Counted from the first letter of the stretch, positions 7,846-16,446 are shown. The stretch is DNA of 64,000 bases from CAG-557 sp045540315 (GCA_045540315.1 JAZQHA010000065.1:47215-111214), one strand, 5' to 3'. Numbers and translations are program-made. The notes: generated by a model from the sequence alone, not told the origin.

Positions 7846-8388
7846 ACTTTATATTAAGATGTTGAGTGGCAAAATTTCCACACAAATATGGAGGCGAAAA
7901 GACGGTTGTTGTCAATTGGCAACAAAGATATTGGTGCAAAAATTAGGCATTTAATTACATGATATGATGTTGCTATTATTCAAAACGATAGGCAATTAGA
8001 TATTTGTGTGCCTTAAAAAATTGCTTTAATAAATCGTGTTTGTGCAGCAATTTAAGTGGAAAATTTTAGGCATCTTAATGAGAAGTGCAAGAATAAAAAA
8101 GCATATAGCTATGAGTTGAGATAGACCTTTTTACAATAGGATTTGTTGGTGTCGGAATAGGAGTTCAATACGCAAAATATTTTGAAAGATTTTATATGTT
8201 GCTGCTTATGTACATGGGTTTGATTTTATTCGTGAAAATTTAAATAATGCTCAAGGTTTCATGTTATTGTTTTTATTTTGATTTGTGGTATAATAAAAAT
8301 TAGATTATATTGTGCTGGTTTTTGTTTAATCGTGCTGTTTTTTTAGAATTTGTTTTTGTTACAATATCAAAATCTATGGGTGAAACTT
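7846..8388. other. gene-poor tract, probably decayed DNA
   Basis: About 540 A/T-rich bases with no intact gene. The longest hydrophobic open stretch is 8115-8243 on the plus strand, about 42 codons without a ribosome site or good start. It includes GFVGVGIGVQYAKYF and ends MGLILFVKI, which resembles the last two membrane segments of MntP-type small transporters. This suggests the 3' end of a lost transporter gene; the match is by eye only. A promoter for aroB lies at 8289-8294. Confidence 0.3.
8289..8294 (+). promoter_or_regulatory. extended -10 promoter of the aro operon
   Basis: TGGTATAAT gives an extended -10 element; a weak -35 (TTGTTT at 8267-8272) sits 16 bases upstream. It lies about 95 bases before aroB. 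Confidence 0.6.
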
Positions 8389-9438
8389 ATGAAAAAAATA
8401 AGCTTAAAAACAAACGCTCCATACGAAATTCTGATTGATAAAAATTTACTTCAATATAGCGGGGAACATATTCGAAAAGTTTCGTCGGCAAGGCAAGCAC
8501 TCATTATTACGGACAATACAGTTAATGAGCTGTACTCGGGAATTGTTGCAAAATCACTGATGAGCAAGGGCTTTGAGGTGTTTTTGTTTGTTTTGGCAAG
8601 TGGAGAAGCGTCTAAAAGTTTTCAATCCGCAGAAAAAATCTTCTCTTTTTTAATAAAAAATGAATTTACTCGAACGGATGTGCTCATAGCATTAGGTGGC
8701 GGCGTAGTGGGCGATGTTTCGGGGTTTGTTGCGGCAACCTATATGCGAGGAATGGATTTTGTACAAATTCCAACGACGCTTCTTGCGCAGATTGATTCGG
8801 CAATTGGCGGGAAAAACGCTGTCAACTTACCTCATGGCAAAAATTTAGTAGGTACGATTTATCAACCAAAGCTCGTTTTGGTGGACATAGACGTGCTTGC
8901 AACGCTGCCGCCTAAATTGTTTTCTGACGGGATGGCAGAGGCCATAAAATACGGTATGACTAGAAGCTCGGAGCTTTTTTATAAGATAAAAAATTTTCAA
9001 GTAAACGATTTCCTAGAGGATGTAATTTTTGAATGCATAACAATAAAAAAAGAGATAGTTGAAAAAGACGAGTTGGAACAAAATGAGCGAAAACTTTTAA
9101 ATTTTGGCCATAGCCTGGGACATGCTGTCGAACGACTGTATAATTTCTCTGGATATAGTCATGGACAAGCAATTTCCATAGGTATGGCTTATACGGCGCT
9201 GTCTGGTGAAAAATTAGGCATAACTAAGCCGGGCACGTACGATGAGCTTGTTGAGGTTTTGGAGAAGTATAACTTGCCATACACCATCGACTGCGATATA
9301 AACGATTTAATTGCTCTTGCCCAAAGAGATAAAAAATCTCTCGGACAATATTTTGATGTTATTGTGATAGAGTCCATCGGGAACGGTTTGGTAAAAAGAA
9401 TACAAACCGGCGACTTGAAAAAATATATTGGAGGGTGA
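8389..9438 (+). CDS. aroB: 3-dehydroquinate synthase
   Basis: Second enzyme of the shikimate pathway, converting DAHP to 3-dehydroquinate with NAD+ and a metal ion; 349 residues. Key motifs: ALGGGVVGDVSGFVAATYMRG (NAD-binding glycine loop, about residue 95), PTTLLAQIDSAIGGKNAVN, and metal-site histidines in NFGHSLGHAVER (about 235-245) and GYSHGQAIS. Start chosen at the ATG at 8389 because GGGTGA lies 6 bases upstream; 13 earlier codons are open but have no signal. First gene of aroB-aroA-aroC-aroQ. No DAHP synthase gene is in the window. Confidence 0.95.
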   Translation: MKKISLKTNAPYEILIDKNLLQYSGEHIRKVSSARQALIITDNTVNELYSGIVAKSLMSKGFEVFLFVLASGEASKSFQSAEKIFSFLIKNEFTRTDVLIALGGGVVGDVSGFVAATYMRGMDFVQIPTTLLAQIDSAIGGKNAVNLPHGKNLVGTIYQPKLVLVDIDVLATLPPKLFSDGMAEAIKYGMTRSSELFYKIKNFQVNDFLEDVIFECITIKKEIVEKDELEQNERKLLNFGHSLGHAVERLYNFSGYSHGQAISIGMAYTALSGEKLGITKPGTYDELVEVLEKYNLPYTIDCDINDLIALAQRDKKSLGQYFDVIVIESIGNGLVKRIQTGDLKKYIGG

Positions 9439-9444
9439 CTTTTT

Positions 9445-10713
9445 ATGAGTTTGGCGATAATCACTCCGCGAAAACTTTCTGGAACCATTACAGCTCCGCC
9501 GTCCAAAAGCGATACACATCGTGCGATAATTTGCGCTCTATTGTCGAGAGGTGTCTGCGAGATACAACCCGTTGAGCTTTCCAACGACGTTGTGGCGACA
9601 ATAAATGCGGCAAAAGTGCTGGGCGCAATCGTAAATGTGGTCTCGAACCGCTTGATTATCGATGCAAGAGGCACTTTTTTTCAGAACGATGTGACGATAA
9701 ACTGTAACGAATCCGCCTCTACTTTGCGATTATTAATGCCAGTTGTAAGTGCTTTTGGCATAAAAGCTCGGTTTTGTGGCGCAGAGTCCTTGTCTTTGCG
9801 GCCGATGACAGTTTATAAAGAGATTCTTCCTGATTTTGGTGTAGACTGTGTGTACGATGGAGCATTGCCGTTTAAGGTTGCTGGTCAGCTCCGGCCCGGG
9901 CGATTTGTTATTCCTGGAAATGTTAGCTCTCAATTTGTATCTGGCTTACTTTTTGCCTTGCCGCTTTTAAAGGCCGATAGTGAAATTGTCATAGTTGGAG
10001 CATGTGAGTCGGTGGGATACATAGACATGACCATAAAAACTATGGCAGAATTTGGCGTTGAGGTAAGCCGCACACCGACGGGCTTTTTGGTGCCTGGCGG
10101 GCAAAAATATCACGCGACCGATTATCAAATTGAGGGAGATTGGTCTCAAGCGGCGTTTTTTTTGGTGGCAGGTGCAATGGGTGCTTCAATTCGCGTCGAG
10201 GGCCTAAAAATGGACTCCGCTCAAGGCGATAGAGTTATTGTAAAGCTTCTTCAGCGAATGGGTGCCGATATTCAATGCGATGAGCATAGCGTTACTGTTG
10301 CGCCGAATAAGCTTTCGTGCGCGACTGTTTTTGCGGAGTCAATTCCAGATTTAGTTCCAATTTTATCCGTGCTGGGCGCTTGCGCAAGAGGAACAACTAA
10401 AATTGCAGGTGCTGCGCGGCTTCGTTATAAAGAGAGTAATCGTTTGAGGGCGATGTACGAAGGGTTGAGACGCTTGGGCGTTGGCGTTATTAATAGCGAT
10501 GATGGACTTATTATTAAGGGGCAACGTTGCTTTCATCAGGCCAAATTAAATGGCTTCAACGACCATCGAATTGTGATGGCGCTTGCTATTGCGGCAATTC
10601 GTGCGCAAAATAAAGTTTACATATCAACCGCGGAAAGCATTGGTAAGTCATACCCGTCGTTTTTCGAGGACTATAACAGACTTGGAGGCAATGTGGATGT
10701 CCTCGATGTTTAA
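9445..10713 (+). CDS. aroA: 3-phosphoshikimate 1-carboxyvinyltransferase (EPSP synthase)
   Basis: Transfers enolpyruvyl from PEP to shikimate-3-phosphate; 422 residues, typical length. Substrate-site motifs: PPSKSDTHRAIICALLSRG (about residue 15), the NESASTLRLLMPV loop (about 90, where many sensitive enzymes read GNAGTxxR), RYKESNRLRAM (about 333) and NDHRIVMALAIAA (about 375). The NESASTLR loop is the form found in class II, glyphosate-tolerant EPSP synthases of Gram-positive bacteria; that property is inferred. Ribosome site GGAGG before the ATG; the 3' end overlaps aroC by 17 bases. Confidence 0.95.
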   Translation: MSLAIITPRKLSGTITAPPSKSDTHRAIICALLSRGVCEIQPVELSNDVVATINAAKVLGAIVNVVSNRLIIDARGTFFQNDVTINCNESASTLRLLMPVVSAFGIKARFCGAESLSLRPMTVYKEILPDFGVDCVYDGALPFKVAGQLRPGRFVIPGNVSSQFVSGLLFALPLLKADSEIVIVGACESVGYIDMTIKTMAEFGVEVSRTPTGFLVPGGQKYHATDYQIEGDWSQAAFFLVAGAMGASIRVEGLKMDSAQGDRVIVKLLQRMGADIQCDEHSVTVAPNKLSCATVFAESIPDLVPILSVLGACARGTTKIAGAARLRYKESNRLRAMYEGLRRLGVGVINSDDGLIIKGQRCFHQAKLNGFNDHRIVMALAIAAIRAQNKVYISTAESIGKSYPSFFEDYNRLGGNVDVLDV

Positions 10714-11782
10714 CGGAAATATAAAGATTTCTATCTTCGGCGAGAGTCATGGTGCTGCGATTGGTGCGGTTCTCGACGGGCTGCCGGCAGGAGAAAACAT
10801 TGACTTGGCGGAGGTTATTTTTCAGATGCAACGTCGCGCGCCAGGTCAAAATAGTTTTTCTAGTGCGCGGCGTGAGGAGGACACGCCACAAATCATATCG
10901 GGGCTTTTTGAGGGGCACACGACTGGCGCGCCCCTTTGTGCGCTAATTGAGAACACAAACGCAAAACCTAGTGACTACAATGAGCTTAAAAGCCTTTTGC
11001 GGCCGGGCCACGCTGATTATCCTGCTCACGTTAAGTATAAGGGGTTTAACGACGTGCGTGGCGGTGGACATTTTTCGGGGCGCCTGACGGCTGCTTTGAC
11101 TTTTTGTGGAGCGGTTTGTCGGCAAATTTTAGCTCGTCGCGGAGTTACCATTGGCGCGCATATTTACTCTATCCACGAAGTTTGTGACGTTCCTTTTGAG
11201 ACGAATATTTCTGAAGAGCTGTTAAGCCGACTCTCGAGAGAAAATTTCGCGTTGATTGATGCCTCGAGAAAAGAAAAAATGTTGGATGAGATTCATCGCG
11301 CAAAAACGGCTGGAGACAGTGTTGGCGGGATCATTGAGTGCGCGATAAACAATGTGCCGGCGGGTGTTGGTGGGCCTATTTTTGACGGAATTGAGAATAA
11401 AATTTCGTCGCTTGTTTTTGCGATTCCGTCGGTAAAAGGCGTGGAGTTTGGTGCAGGTTTTCGCGCTGCGGCAATGCTTGGCAGCCAGAATAATGATGAG
11501 TTTGCGGTGAAGGCAGGCAAAGTTTTCACGAGGACTAACAATCATGGTGGGATTCTTGGCGGCGTTACCTCTGGAATGCCGATTGTTTTTCGCTGCGCCA
11601 TAAAGCCCACGCCGTCCATATCTAGGCCGCAAGCGACGGTAAACATCAACACCTTGCAGCCGGCAGAGATTATCGTCTCTGGGCGTCACGATCCTTGCAT
11701 TGTGCCGCGCGCTGTGCCCGTTGTTGAGGCTGTTGCGGCCGTCGCAATGATGGACTTTTTGAGGGAGGCCGAGCTTTTATGA
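10697..11782 (+). CDS. aroC: chorismate synthase
   Basis: Makes chorismate from EPSP using reduced FMN; 361 residues. Motifs: FGESHGAAIGAVLDGLPAG at the N-terminus, RRAPGQNSFSSARREEDT (about 50), GPGHADY-like RPGHADYPAHVKY, GGGHFSGRLTA and SRPQATVN near the C-terminus. I chose the ATG at 10697, 8 bases after GGAGG (10684-10688) inside the end of aroA; the open frame extends further upstream but with no signal. It overlaps the next gene by four bases. Confidence 0.95.
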   Translation: MSSMFNGNIKISIFGESHGAAIGAVLDGLPAGENIDLAEVIFQMQRRAPGQNSFSSARREEDTPQIISGLFEGHTTGAPLCALIENTNAKPSDYNELKSLLRPGHADYPAHVKYKGFNDVRGGGHFSGRLTAALTFCGAVCRQILARRGVTIGAHIYSIHEVCDVPFETNISEELLSRLSRENFALIDASRKEKMLDEIHRAKTAGDSVGGIIECAINNVPAGVGGPIFDGIENKISSLVFAIPSVKGVEFGAGFRAAAMLGSQNNDEFAVKAGKVFTRTNNHGGILGGVTSGMPIVFRCAIKPTPSISRPQATVNINTLQPAEIIVSGRHDPCIVPRAVPVVEAVAAVAMMDFLREAELL

Positions 11783-12027
11783 CGCTATCCGATGCAAGAA
11801 AAGAAATAGATAAAATCGACGGGGAACTTTTGTCTCTGCTTTTAAGACGGCTAACTTTGTCGAGGCGTGTTGGCGAAATAAAGCGCCAAAATAATACTTC
11901 GATTGAAGATAAAGTGCGTGAAGAGGAGATTTTTAACAGGTTGAAATTAACCTCGTGCGATGAGTATAAATATATTGAGCCGATTTTTCGAGAAATTTTA
12001 ACGTCGAGCAAAGCGGTGCAAAAATAG
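11779..12027 (+). CDS. aroQ: chorismate mutase, AroQ class
   Basis: Short monofunctional all-helical chorismate mutase, 82 residues, turning chorismate into prephenate. The first helix RKEIDKIDGELLSLLLRRL carries the expected conserved arginine of AroQ enzymes; KRQNN and the late REILTSSKAVQ complete the helical domain. ATGA overlap with aroC means coupled translation. The stop codon TAG (12025-12027) is at the exact left edge of cloverleaf repeat copy 3, whose 8-bp flanking repeat AAAAATAG contains the stop itself. Confidence 0.9.
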   Translation: MTLSDARKEIDKIDGELLSLLLRRLTLSRRVGEIKRQNNTSIEDKVREEEIFNRLKLTSCDEYKYIEPIFREILTSSKAVQK

Positions 12028-12228
12028 GAGTGCCCTATTTGATACTGCTTCAAGTTCTGCCGCTCCGGCCGCGAGGCCAAAGAAAATAAATAAATATTTA
12101 TTTTCTTTGTGGTACCAAGTTCAACTTTGTTGAGCTTGGTACTGGCCGAAGGCCCCAAAGGGGCCTTCGGCGCCTCGCGGCGCGGTGGCAGCACCGCAGC
12201 ATGCGCAGGACACTCTCTCAAAAAATAG
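12020..12228 (-). repeat. cloverleaf repeat copy 3 with target-site repeats
   Basis: Core 12067-12184, reversed orientation: GGCCGCGAGGCC, A/T arm AAAGAAAATAAA/TTTATTTTCTTT, arm GTACCAAGTTCAAC/GTTGAGCTTGGTAC, arm GAAGGCCCC/GGGGCCTTC, GGCGCCTCGCGGCGC. The left end is GGAGTGCCCTATTTGATA (12027-12044) and the right end is a worn GGACACTCT. The flanking direct repeat is AAAAATAG at 12020-12027 and 12221-12228; the left copy holds the aroQ stop codon. Confidence 0.92.
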
Positions 12229-12249
12229 CTACAAAAAAGGAGTACGCAG

Positions 12250-13527
12250 GTGAATTATCTAGAGGCAAGCAAAGCGGAATTACTGGCGGAGAAATCGCGA
12301 GTTTTAGCCGAATATGAGCAGTTGAAAGGCTTAAAACTTAATTTGAATATGGCGCGCGGCAAGCCCTCACCGGAGCAGTTGGAGCTGTCGAGAGGCTTGC
12401 TGGATGTTGTTAACTCGGCGTCTAGCTGTGAGACCAACGATGGCGTGGATTGTCTAAACTACGGCGTGCTGGATGGTTTGTCCGAGATAAAAGCGCTTTT
12501 TGCACCTGTTTTGGGTGTGAGGGAGAACCAGATTTTTGTCGGTGGCAACTCAAGTTTGAGTATGATGTTTGATGTGATTTCGTTTTTCATGACGCATGGA
12601 ATTTGTGGTGGTGCGCCGTGGCTGAAACAAGATAAAATCAAATTTTTGTGTCCGTGTCCTGGGTACGATCGGCATTTTGCGATTTTGAAGCATTTTAACA
12701 TAGAGGCGATTCCGGTGGCGATGACAACCACGGGACCAGATATGGAGGCCGTCGAGAGGCTTGTTGCGACCGATGCCACCGTTAAAGGTATTTGGTGCGT
12801 GCCCAAGTATTCGAATCCGCAAGGAATAACCTACTCAGATGAGACTGTGCGGCGCTTTGCAGCTCTCAGACCGCTTGCGTCAGATTTTCGAATTTTTTGG
12901 GACAATGCGTATGCAATTCACGACTTGACCGATACACCAAAAACGCTTTTAAACATAATGCTCGAGTGCGAGAAAAACGGGACGCAAGACTTACCAATAA
13001 TTTTTGGCTCAACGTCAAAGATTACTTTTCCTGGCGCCGGAGTAGCTTTCTTGGGCGCGTCGGAGCAAAATCTTACGCACATTAAAAATGTGTACTCGTT
13101 TAAGACGATTGGCTTCGATAAGATTAATCAGCTTAGACACGTTAGATATTTTAAGGATTATAGCGGTTTGTTGAGGCATATGAAGAAACATAGAGCTATT
13201 TTAAGACCAAAGTTTGAGATTGTGATTAACGCGCTAAAATGTGAATTTATCGGAAATAAGATCGTTGATTTTACAGAGCCCAATGGTGGTTATTTTGTTA
13301 GTGTAAACGTGATGAATGGGTGTGCAAAGAGAGTTGTGCAGCTGTGCAAAGACGTTGGTCTGATTTTAACCAGTGCTGGCGCGACTTTTCCGAACGGCCT
13401 TGATGAAAACGATAGGAATATTAGAATAGCTCCTTCGTTTCCAGTGCAGAGTGAGTTGAAAATCGCAATGCAAGTTTTTTGTGTGTGCGTAAAGTTGGCC
13501 ACGCTTGAGAACTTACTGTATGAGTGA
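12250..13527 (+). CDS. aspartate aminotransferase, type Ic (MocR-like fold)
   Basis: 425-residue PLP aminotransferase of the type Ic group, represented by AspT of Corynebacterium. Seen: NMARGKPSPEQLELS (N-terminal substrate loop), CVPKYSNPQG (about 185), DNAYAIHDL (PLP aspartate and tyrosine, about 220), FGSTSKITFPGAGVAF (PLP lysine, about 255) and NIRIAPSFP (substrate arginine, about 396). Starts at GTG with GGAG 7 bases upstream. It lies behind the aro genes on the same strand with only repeat copy 3 between, so it may supply the transamination step of Phe/Tyr synthesis; that is inference, since the family normally uses aspartate/2-oxoglutarate. Confidence 0.87.
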   Translation: MNYLEASKAELLAEKSRVLAEYEQLKGLKLNLNMARGKPSPEQLELSRGLLDVVNSASSCETNDGVDCLNYGVLDGLSEIKALFAPVLGVRENQIFVGGNSSLSMMFDVISFFMTHGICGGAPWLKQDKIKFLCPCPGYDRHFAILKHFNIEAIPVAMTTTGPDMEAVERLVATDATVKGIWCVPKYSNPQGITYSDETVRRFAALRPLASDFRIFWDNAYAIHDLTDTPKTLLNIMLECEKNGTQDLPIIFGSTSKITFPGAGVAFLGASEQNLTHIKNVYSFKTIGFDKINQLRHVRYFKDYSGLLRHMKKHRAILRPKFEIVINALKCEFIGNKIVDFTEPNGGYFVSVNVMNGCAKRVVQLCKDVGLILTSAGATFPNGLDENDRNIRIAPSFPVQSELKIAMQVFCVCVKLATLENLLYE

Positions 13528-13538
13528 CGACCTCCAAT

Positions 13539-13701
13539 GGAGTGCCCGCATCAAACGCTGGGGCGCCGGGAGGCGCCTAAGGCCCTAAAAGGGCCTTCGG
13601 CTACCCCAGAAATCAACAACGTTGAATTCTGGGGTAAAAGAAAATAAATACTTATTTTCTTTTGCCTCGCGGCTAGGCAAAAAGCTCAAATGGGGCACTC
13701 C
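13539..13701 (+). repeat. cloverleaf repeat copy 4 (variant closing loop)
   Basis: Core 13562-13673. The first tetraloop is GGGA instead of GCGA, leaving one mismatch in the closing stem. Arms: TAAGGCCC/GGGCCTTC, ACCCCAGAAATCAAC/GTTGAATTCTGGGGT and AAAAGAAAATAAA/TTTATTTTCTTTT. Outer ends GGAGTGCCC (13539) and GGGCACTCC (13693-13701). It lies between two convergent genes; no clear target-site repeat. Confidence 0.9.
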
Positions 13702-13705
13702 ATCT

Positions 13706-14218
13706 TTAAAGAGCCTCTTGGTTTGAGAATTTAATTGTAGCTTTGTCGTCGATTTTTATTTCAGTTATAAGACCGTTTTTTCTATCTGCGCGCAATTCAA
13801 ACTTACCAGAGCTTGTTTTTCCGATAAAAGCCATTTCAGAGAGGTCCTTAAAGAACGGTTCTTCGTCTGCGTTGCTTTTTATAAAGTCAAAGACCTCAAA
13901 GAGTAAGGAAATTTCTGACTCACGAGGCAAAACTAACCCGTCTGCTTTATAGCTCAAGCCGTTTTGCGAGATAGATGTGTCGGTTTGCCTATGGGTTATT
14001 TGCAAGCCGTTTAGGTTCTCTGGCGAGGTGATTTCGATTTGTGTGTAGTCTTCGGTTTGAGTAATTTTTGCGTACAATGGTGATGCTTCGGAGATAATTT
14101 CTAAATCGCCTATAAAATTTAAAATAGGGCGGCTGTTAATTTCGCAACCTTTATTGCAGCCAGATAATAAAAAAAACACCGGCAACAATATGCCGGAAAC
14201 AATAAAAAACCGTCTCAT
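13706..14218 (-). CDS. hypothetical lipoprotein
   Basis: 170 residues with a lipoprotein signal: MRRFFIVSGILLPVFFLLSG then C, so the mature protein begins at a lipidated cysteine around residue 21 and would be anchored to the outer face of the membrane. The remainder reads as alternating beta strands (EDYTQIEITSPENL, GKFELRADRKNGLITEIKID), reminiscent of the LolA-like fold of some sporulation lipoproteins, but I cannot assign a family. Start chosen at the ATG at 14218 because AGGTG lies 7 bases upstream; an in-frame GTG five codons earlier precedes it. Stop codon next to repeat copy 4. Confidence 0.7.
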   Translation of the reverse strand: MRRFFIVSGILLPVFFLLSGCNKGCEINSRPILNFIGDLEIISEASPLYAKITQTEDYTQIEITSPENLNGLQITHRQTDTSISQNGLSYKADGLVLPRESEISLLFEVFDFIKSNADEEPFFKDLSEMAFIGKTSSGKFELRADRKNGLITEIKIDDKATIKFSNQEAL

Positions 14219-14266
14219 GCGCTTGCACCTCACTCAAAATCATAAAGACGGTCGATAAAATTTAAA

Positions 14267-14305
14267 GCACCATCTTTGATACATCTATATTATCAAAGGC
14301 GGTGC
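14267..14305 (-). terminator. terminator of acpS
   Basis: Hairpin GCACC...CTTTGATA/TATCAAAG...GGTGC, followed on the minus strand by TTTAAATTTTAT, 11 bases past the acpS stop. The T-run is imperfect. Confidence 0.65.
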
Positions 14306-14315
14306 ATTATTCATT

Positions 14316-14693
14316 TCAGATAGGCTCGTCGTTTTTGAAGGCTAATACCACGACGCTAGCATAGTTTTCGGTATGGGTAGCACTAACAGAAAAGGCTAGG
14401 TGCTCACTTTTGGCCAAATCCAGAGCTTTGCCGCTTAGTTGCAAGTAAGGCTGTCCACTTTTTTTTCGTAGTAGTTCTATTTCTGCCAGATTAATGTCAC
14501 CGAGACCTTTGCCAAGAGCCTTTAAAAAGGCTTCTTTGGCACAAAAATTTACAGCTACGCTTTGTGGTGGGAAATTTTTTTCTTGAAGCTGATTGTACTC
14601 GTTCTGTCCCAGTATTTTGTCAAGAAAAGATGGGCGCCTCATAGAGTTTTTGATACGGCTAATTTCGATTAAGTCAATTCCAATGGATGGCAT
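14316..14693 (-). CDS. acpS: holo-[acyl-carrier-protein] synthase
   Basis: 125-residue phosphopantetheinyl transferase that moves 4'-phosphopantetheine from CoA to the serine of acyl carrier protein. The magnesium-site motif IGIDLIEISRI (residues 4-14) and the second motif NFCAKEAFLKALGKG (about residue 50) are both present, as is SVSATHTENYASVVV near the end. Its substrate gene, acpP, is at 45 kb. It appears to be followed by the lipoprotein gene (gap about 97 bases with a terminator). Repeat copy 5 lies just upstream. Confidence 0.93.
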   Translation of the reverse strand: MPSIGIDLIEISRIKNSMRRPSFLDKILGQNEYNQLQEKNFPPQSVAVNFCAKEAFLKALGKGLGDINLAEIELLRKKSGQPYLQLSGKALDLAKSEHLAFSVSATHTENYASVVVLAFKNDEPI

Positions 14694-14733
14694 ATAAGTT
14701 CACCGGCTTTTTAAGAGTACTTATTTTTGGATA

Positions 14734-14923
14734 GTGCCCGCATCAAACGCTGGGGCGCCGCGAGGCGCCGAAGGCCCCCAAAGGGGGCCTTCGGCCAGAC
14801 CCAAATTCAACTTTGTTGAGTTTGGGTCCACAAAGAAAATAAATTTTTATTTTCTTTGGCCTCGCGGCTGGGGGGCTACGTTTCGGAAGCAGCCAAACCT
14901 GATGGCGAATATCAAGCGGGCAC
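14734..14923 (+). repeat. cloverleaf repeat copy 5
   Basis: Core 14754-14868. Arms GAAGGCCCCC/GGGGGCCTTC, GACCCAAATTCAAC/GTTGAGTTTGGGTC, AAAGAAAATAAA/TTTATTTTCTTT. Outer inverted repeat GTGCCCGC (14734-14741) / GCGGGCAC (14916-14923). The left arm GTGCCCGCATCAAACGCTGG is shared with copy 4. It lies between the XRE regulator gene and acpS. Confidence 0.92.
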
Positions 14924-14942
14924 GCCTAGACGTTCAAACATA

Positions 14943-15635
14943 TTATTTGATTTTGCTGGTAATTGCGTTTTCGCTAGTTTGAATGAGATTATACAACGAA
15001 GAGGCATATAGCGGATACTCTTTTGAGATAATGTCAGGGGAGAGATCCAGTTTTTTAATATTGGTGACATCATTTTTGTTTTTGCTCGAGTTACGAATTT
15101 CCTGCTGAATATTCAATTCAGATAAGCATTTTGATGCGTCTGATAGTTGCTCATATGCGTTACTAGGGAGTTTAAACAGACCCTGAGGATTTTTCGTGTT
15201 AGCGGAGTAAAGCCGTCTAAAGAGGCTGTAGATAAACACCATTATATAAGAAGAAACCTCGGTTATTAAGGCTTTGTGATTGTTTTTTTGAAGCAAATCA
15301 AATATAATGCTGATAGAATTTACAATTAGTTTTTTATTCAGCGTCGAGATAACGCTACCTTTAAATTTGTTATCCTTATCCTGAGTTGAGTCAGGGATTT
15401 CCTCGAAATGGAGAGTAACCCCGTTTTTATCCGGAGTTTTTCCGAGTAAATAGTCGCAAGAGACGTTATAATAGTCAGAGATTTTCACGATAAAATCAAG
15501 GCCGCATTCACGAACCCCTTTTTCGTAGTGAGAGAGTAACGCTTGAGAGATGTTAAGATCGGTGGAGACTTGTTTTTGGCTCAGACCTTTTTCTTTTCTG
15601 AGCAGTGTTATAATTCTTGGAAAATCGTTGTTCAT
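14943..15635 (-). CDS. XRE-family helix-turn-helix regulator
   Basis: 230 residues. Residues about 7-62 are a Cro/CI-type HTH: LLRKEKGLSQKQVSTDLNIS then QALLSHYEKGVRECGLDFIV, and SCDYLLGKTPDKNG closes the domain as in SinR/HipB-like regulators. The remaining about 160 residues are mostly helical, with no recognised ligand domain. Strong ribosome site AGGAGG. It has its own promoter (15687-15715), divergent from the phosphatase gene; two TTGTAAA-type repeats lie in that promoter and could be the operator (inference). Target genes unknown. Confidence 0.82.
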   Translation of the reverse strand: MNNDFPRIITLLRKEKGLSQKQVSTDLNISQALLSHYEKGVRECGLDFIVKISDYYNVSCDYLLGKTPDKNGVTLHFEEIPDSTQDKDNKFKGSVISTLNKKLIVNSISIIFDLLQKNNHKALITEVSSYIMVFIYSLFRRLYSANTKNPQGLFKLPSNAYEQLSDASKCLSELNIQQEIRNSSKNKNDVTNIKKLDLSPDIISKEYPLYASSLYNLIQTSENAITSKIK

Positions 15636-15686
15636 TAGGTCCTCCTGTGAGCTAAAAAGTTTAATAAGTTGATAAACATCTGGTAA

Positions 15687-15715
15687 ATTATATATTGTAA
15701 AAAACGATTTGTAAA
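15687..15715 (-). promoter_or_regulatory. sigma-A promoter of the XRE regulator
   Basis: Minus strand TTTACA, 17-base spacer, TATAAT. The direct repeats ATTGTAAAA and TTTGTAAAG on the plus strand (about 15695-15717) overlap it and may be a binding site. Confidence 0.75.
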
Positions 15716-15756
15716 GACTGAGTTTGATATTTTTTTACATTTAAGGAGTTTTTTCT

Positions 15757-16428
15757 ATGAAAACACATCAAATACATTTCATACGCCATGGCCTAACGGA
15801 TGCAAACATAAAAGGGCAGTACATCGGAGCCATTGATATGGATCTTGCGCCAGCCGGTATTGCGCGACTCAATGAATTAAAGACAAACTTTGAGTATCCT
15901 CGAGCTGATAAAATTTTTTGCAGTCCGCTAAAAAGATGTCAGCAGACGGCCCAAATTTTATATCCAGAGCAACCAGTTGATGTAGTTGATGGCTTGGCAG
16001 AGTGCAACTTTGGTGAGTGGGAAGGTAAAACGGCAGAAGAGTTAAAAGATAACCAAGATTTTAAGAAGTGGATGCAGAAGGCAGATGGTGTAACGCCGGA
16101 TGGGGGAGAAAGCCTACAAGACTTTGCCTCGCGCGTTTTGATAACATTTGACAAGCTGGTTGAGACAGTTATCAAAAATAATTACAAGGATACCATAATA
16201 GTCACTCACGGTGGCGTTATCATGACGTTACTTGCAGCGCACGGTGTGCCTCGTGCCAAGTTTTATGAGTGGGTCGTCAACAACGGCTGTGGTTATTCCT
16301 TGCGAGTGATGCCTAGCCTATGGATGCGTCAAAAGGTTGGTGAGGTCTACTCAAAGGTCCCGTACAACATGGACAAGGAAAATAACGAAGAATCTGCATA
16401 TATTTTGAATATGATACGAGATGATTAA
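15757..16428 (+). CDS. histidine phosphatase family protein
   Basis: 223-residue phosphoglycerate-mutase-like phosphatase. Catalytic RHG is in IHFIRHGLTDAN (about residue 10), followed by SPLKRCQQTAQI (second arginine, about 57), the acid ECNFGEWEGK (about 83) and VTHGGVIM (second histidine, about 153). These motifs fit the CobC/GpmB group, which act on small phosphorylated metabolites; the substrate cannot be told. Ribosome site AAGGAG. Followed by a terminator, so monocistronic. Confidence 0.87.
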   Translation: MKTHQIHFIRHGLTDANIKGQYIGAIDMDLAPAGIARLNELKTNFEYPRADKIFCSPLKRCQQTAQILYPEQPVDVVDGLAECNFGEWEGKTAEELKDNQDFKKWMQKADGVTPDGGESLQDFASRVLITFDKLVETVIKNNYKDTIIVTHGGVIMTLLAAHGVPRAKFYEWVVNNGCGYSLRVMPSLWMRQKVGEVYSKVPYNMDKENNEESAYILNMIRDD

Positions 16429-16446
16429 TTGTGCTAAAAAAATAAG

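Noticed and set aside
10583..10696. Extended N-terminus of aroC inside aroA
   Set aside because: It lies upstream of the ribosome site at 10684-10688, and chorismate synthase homology begins only after the ATG at 10697.
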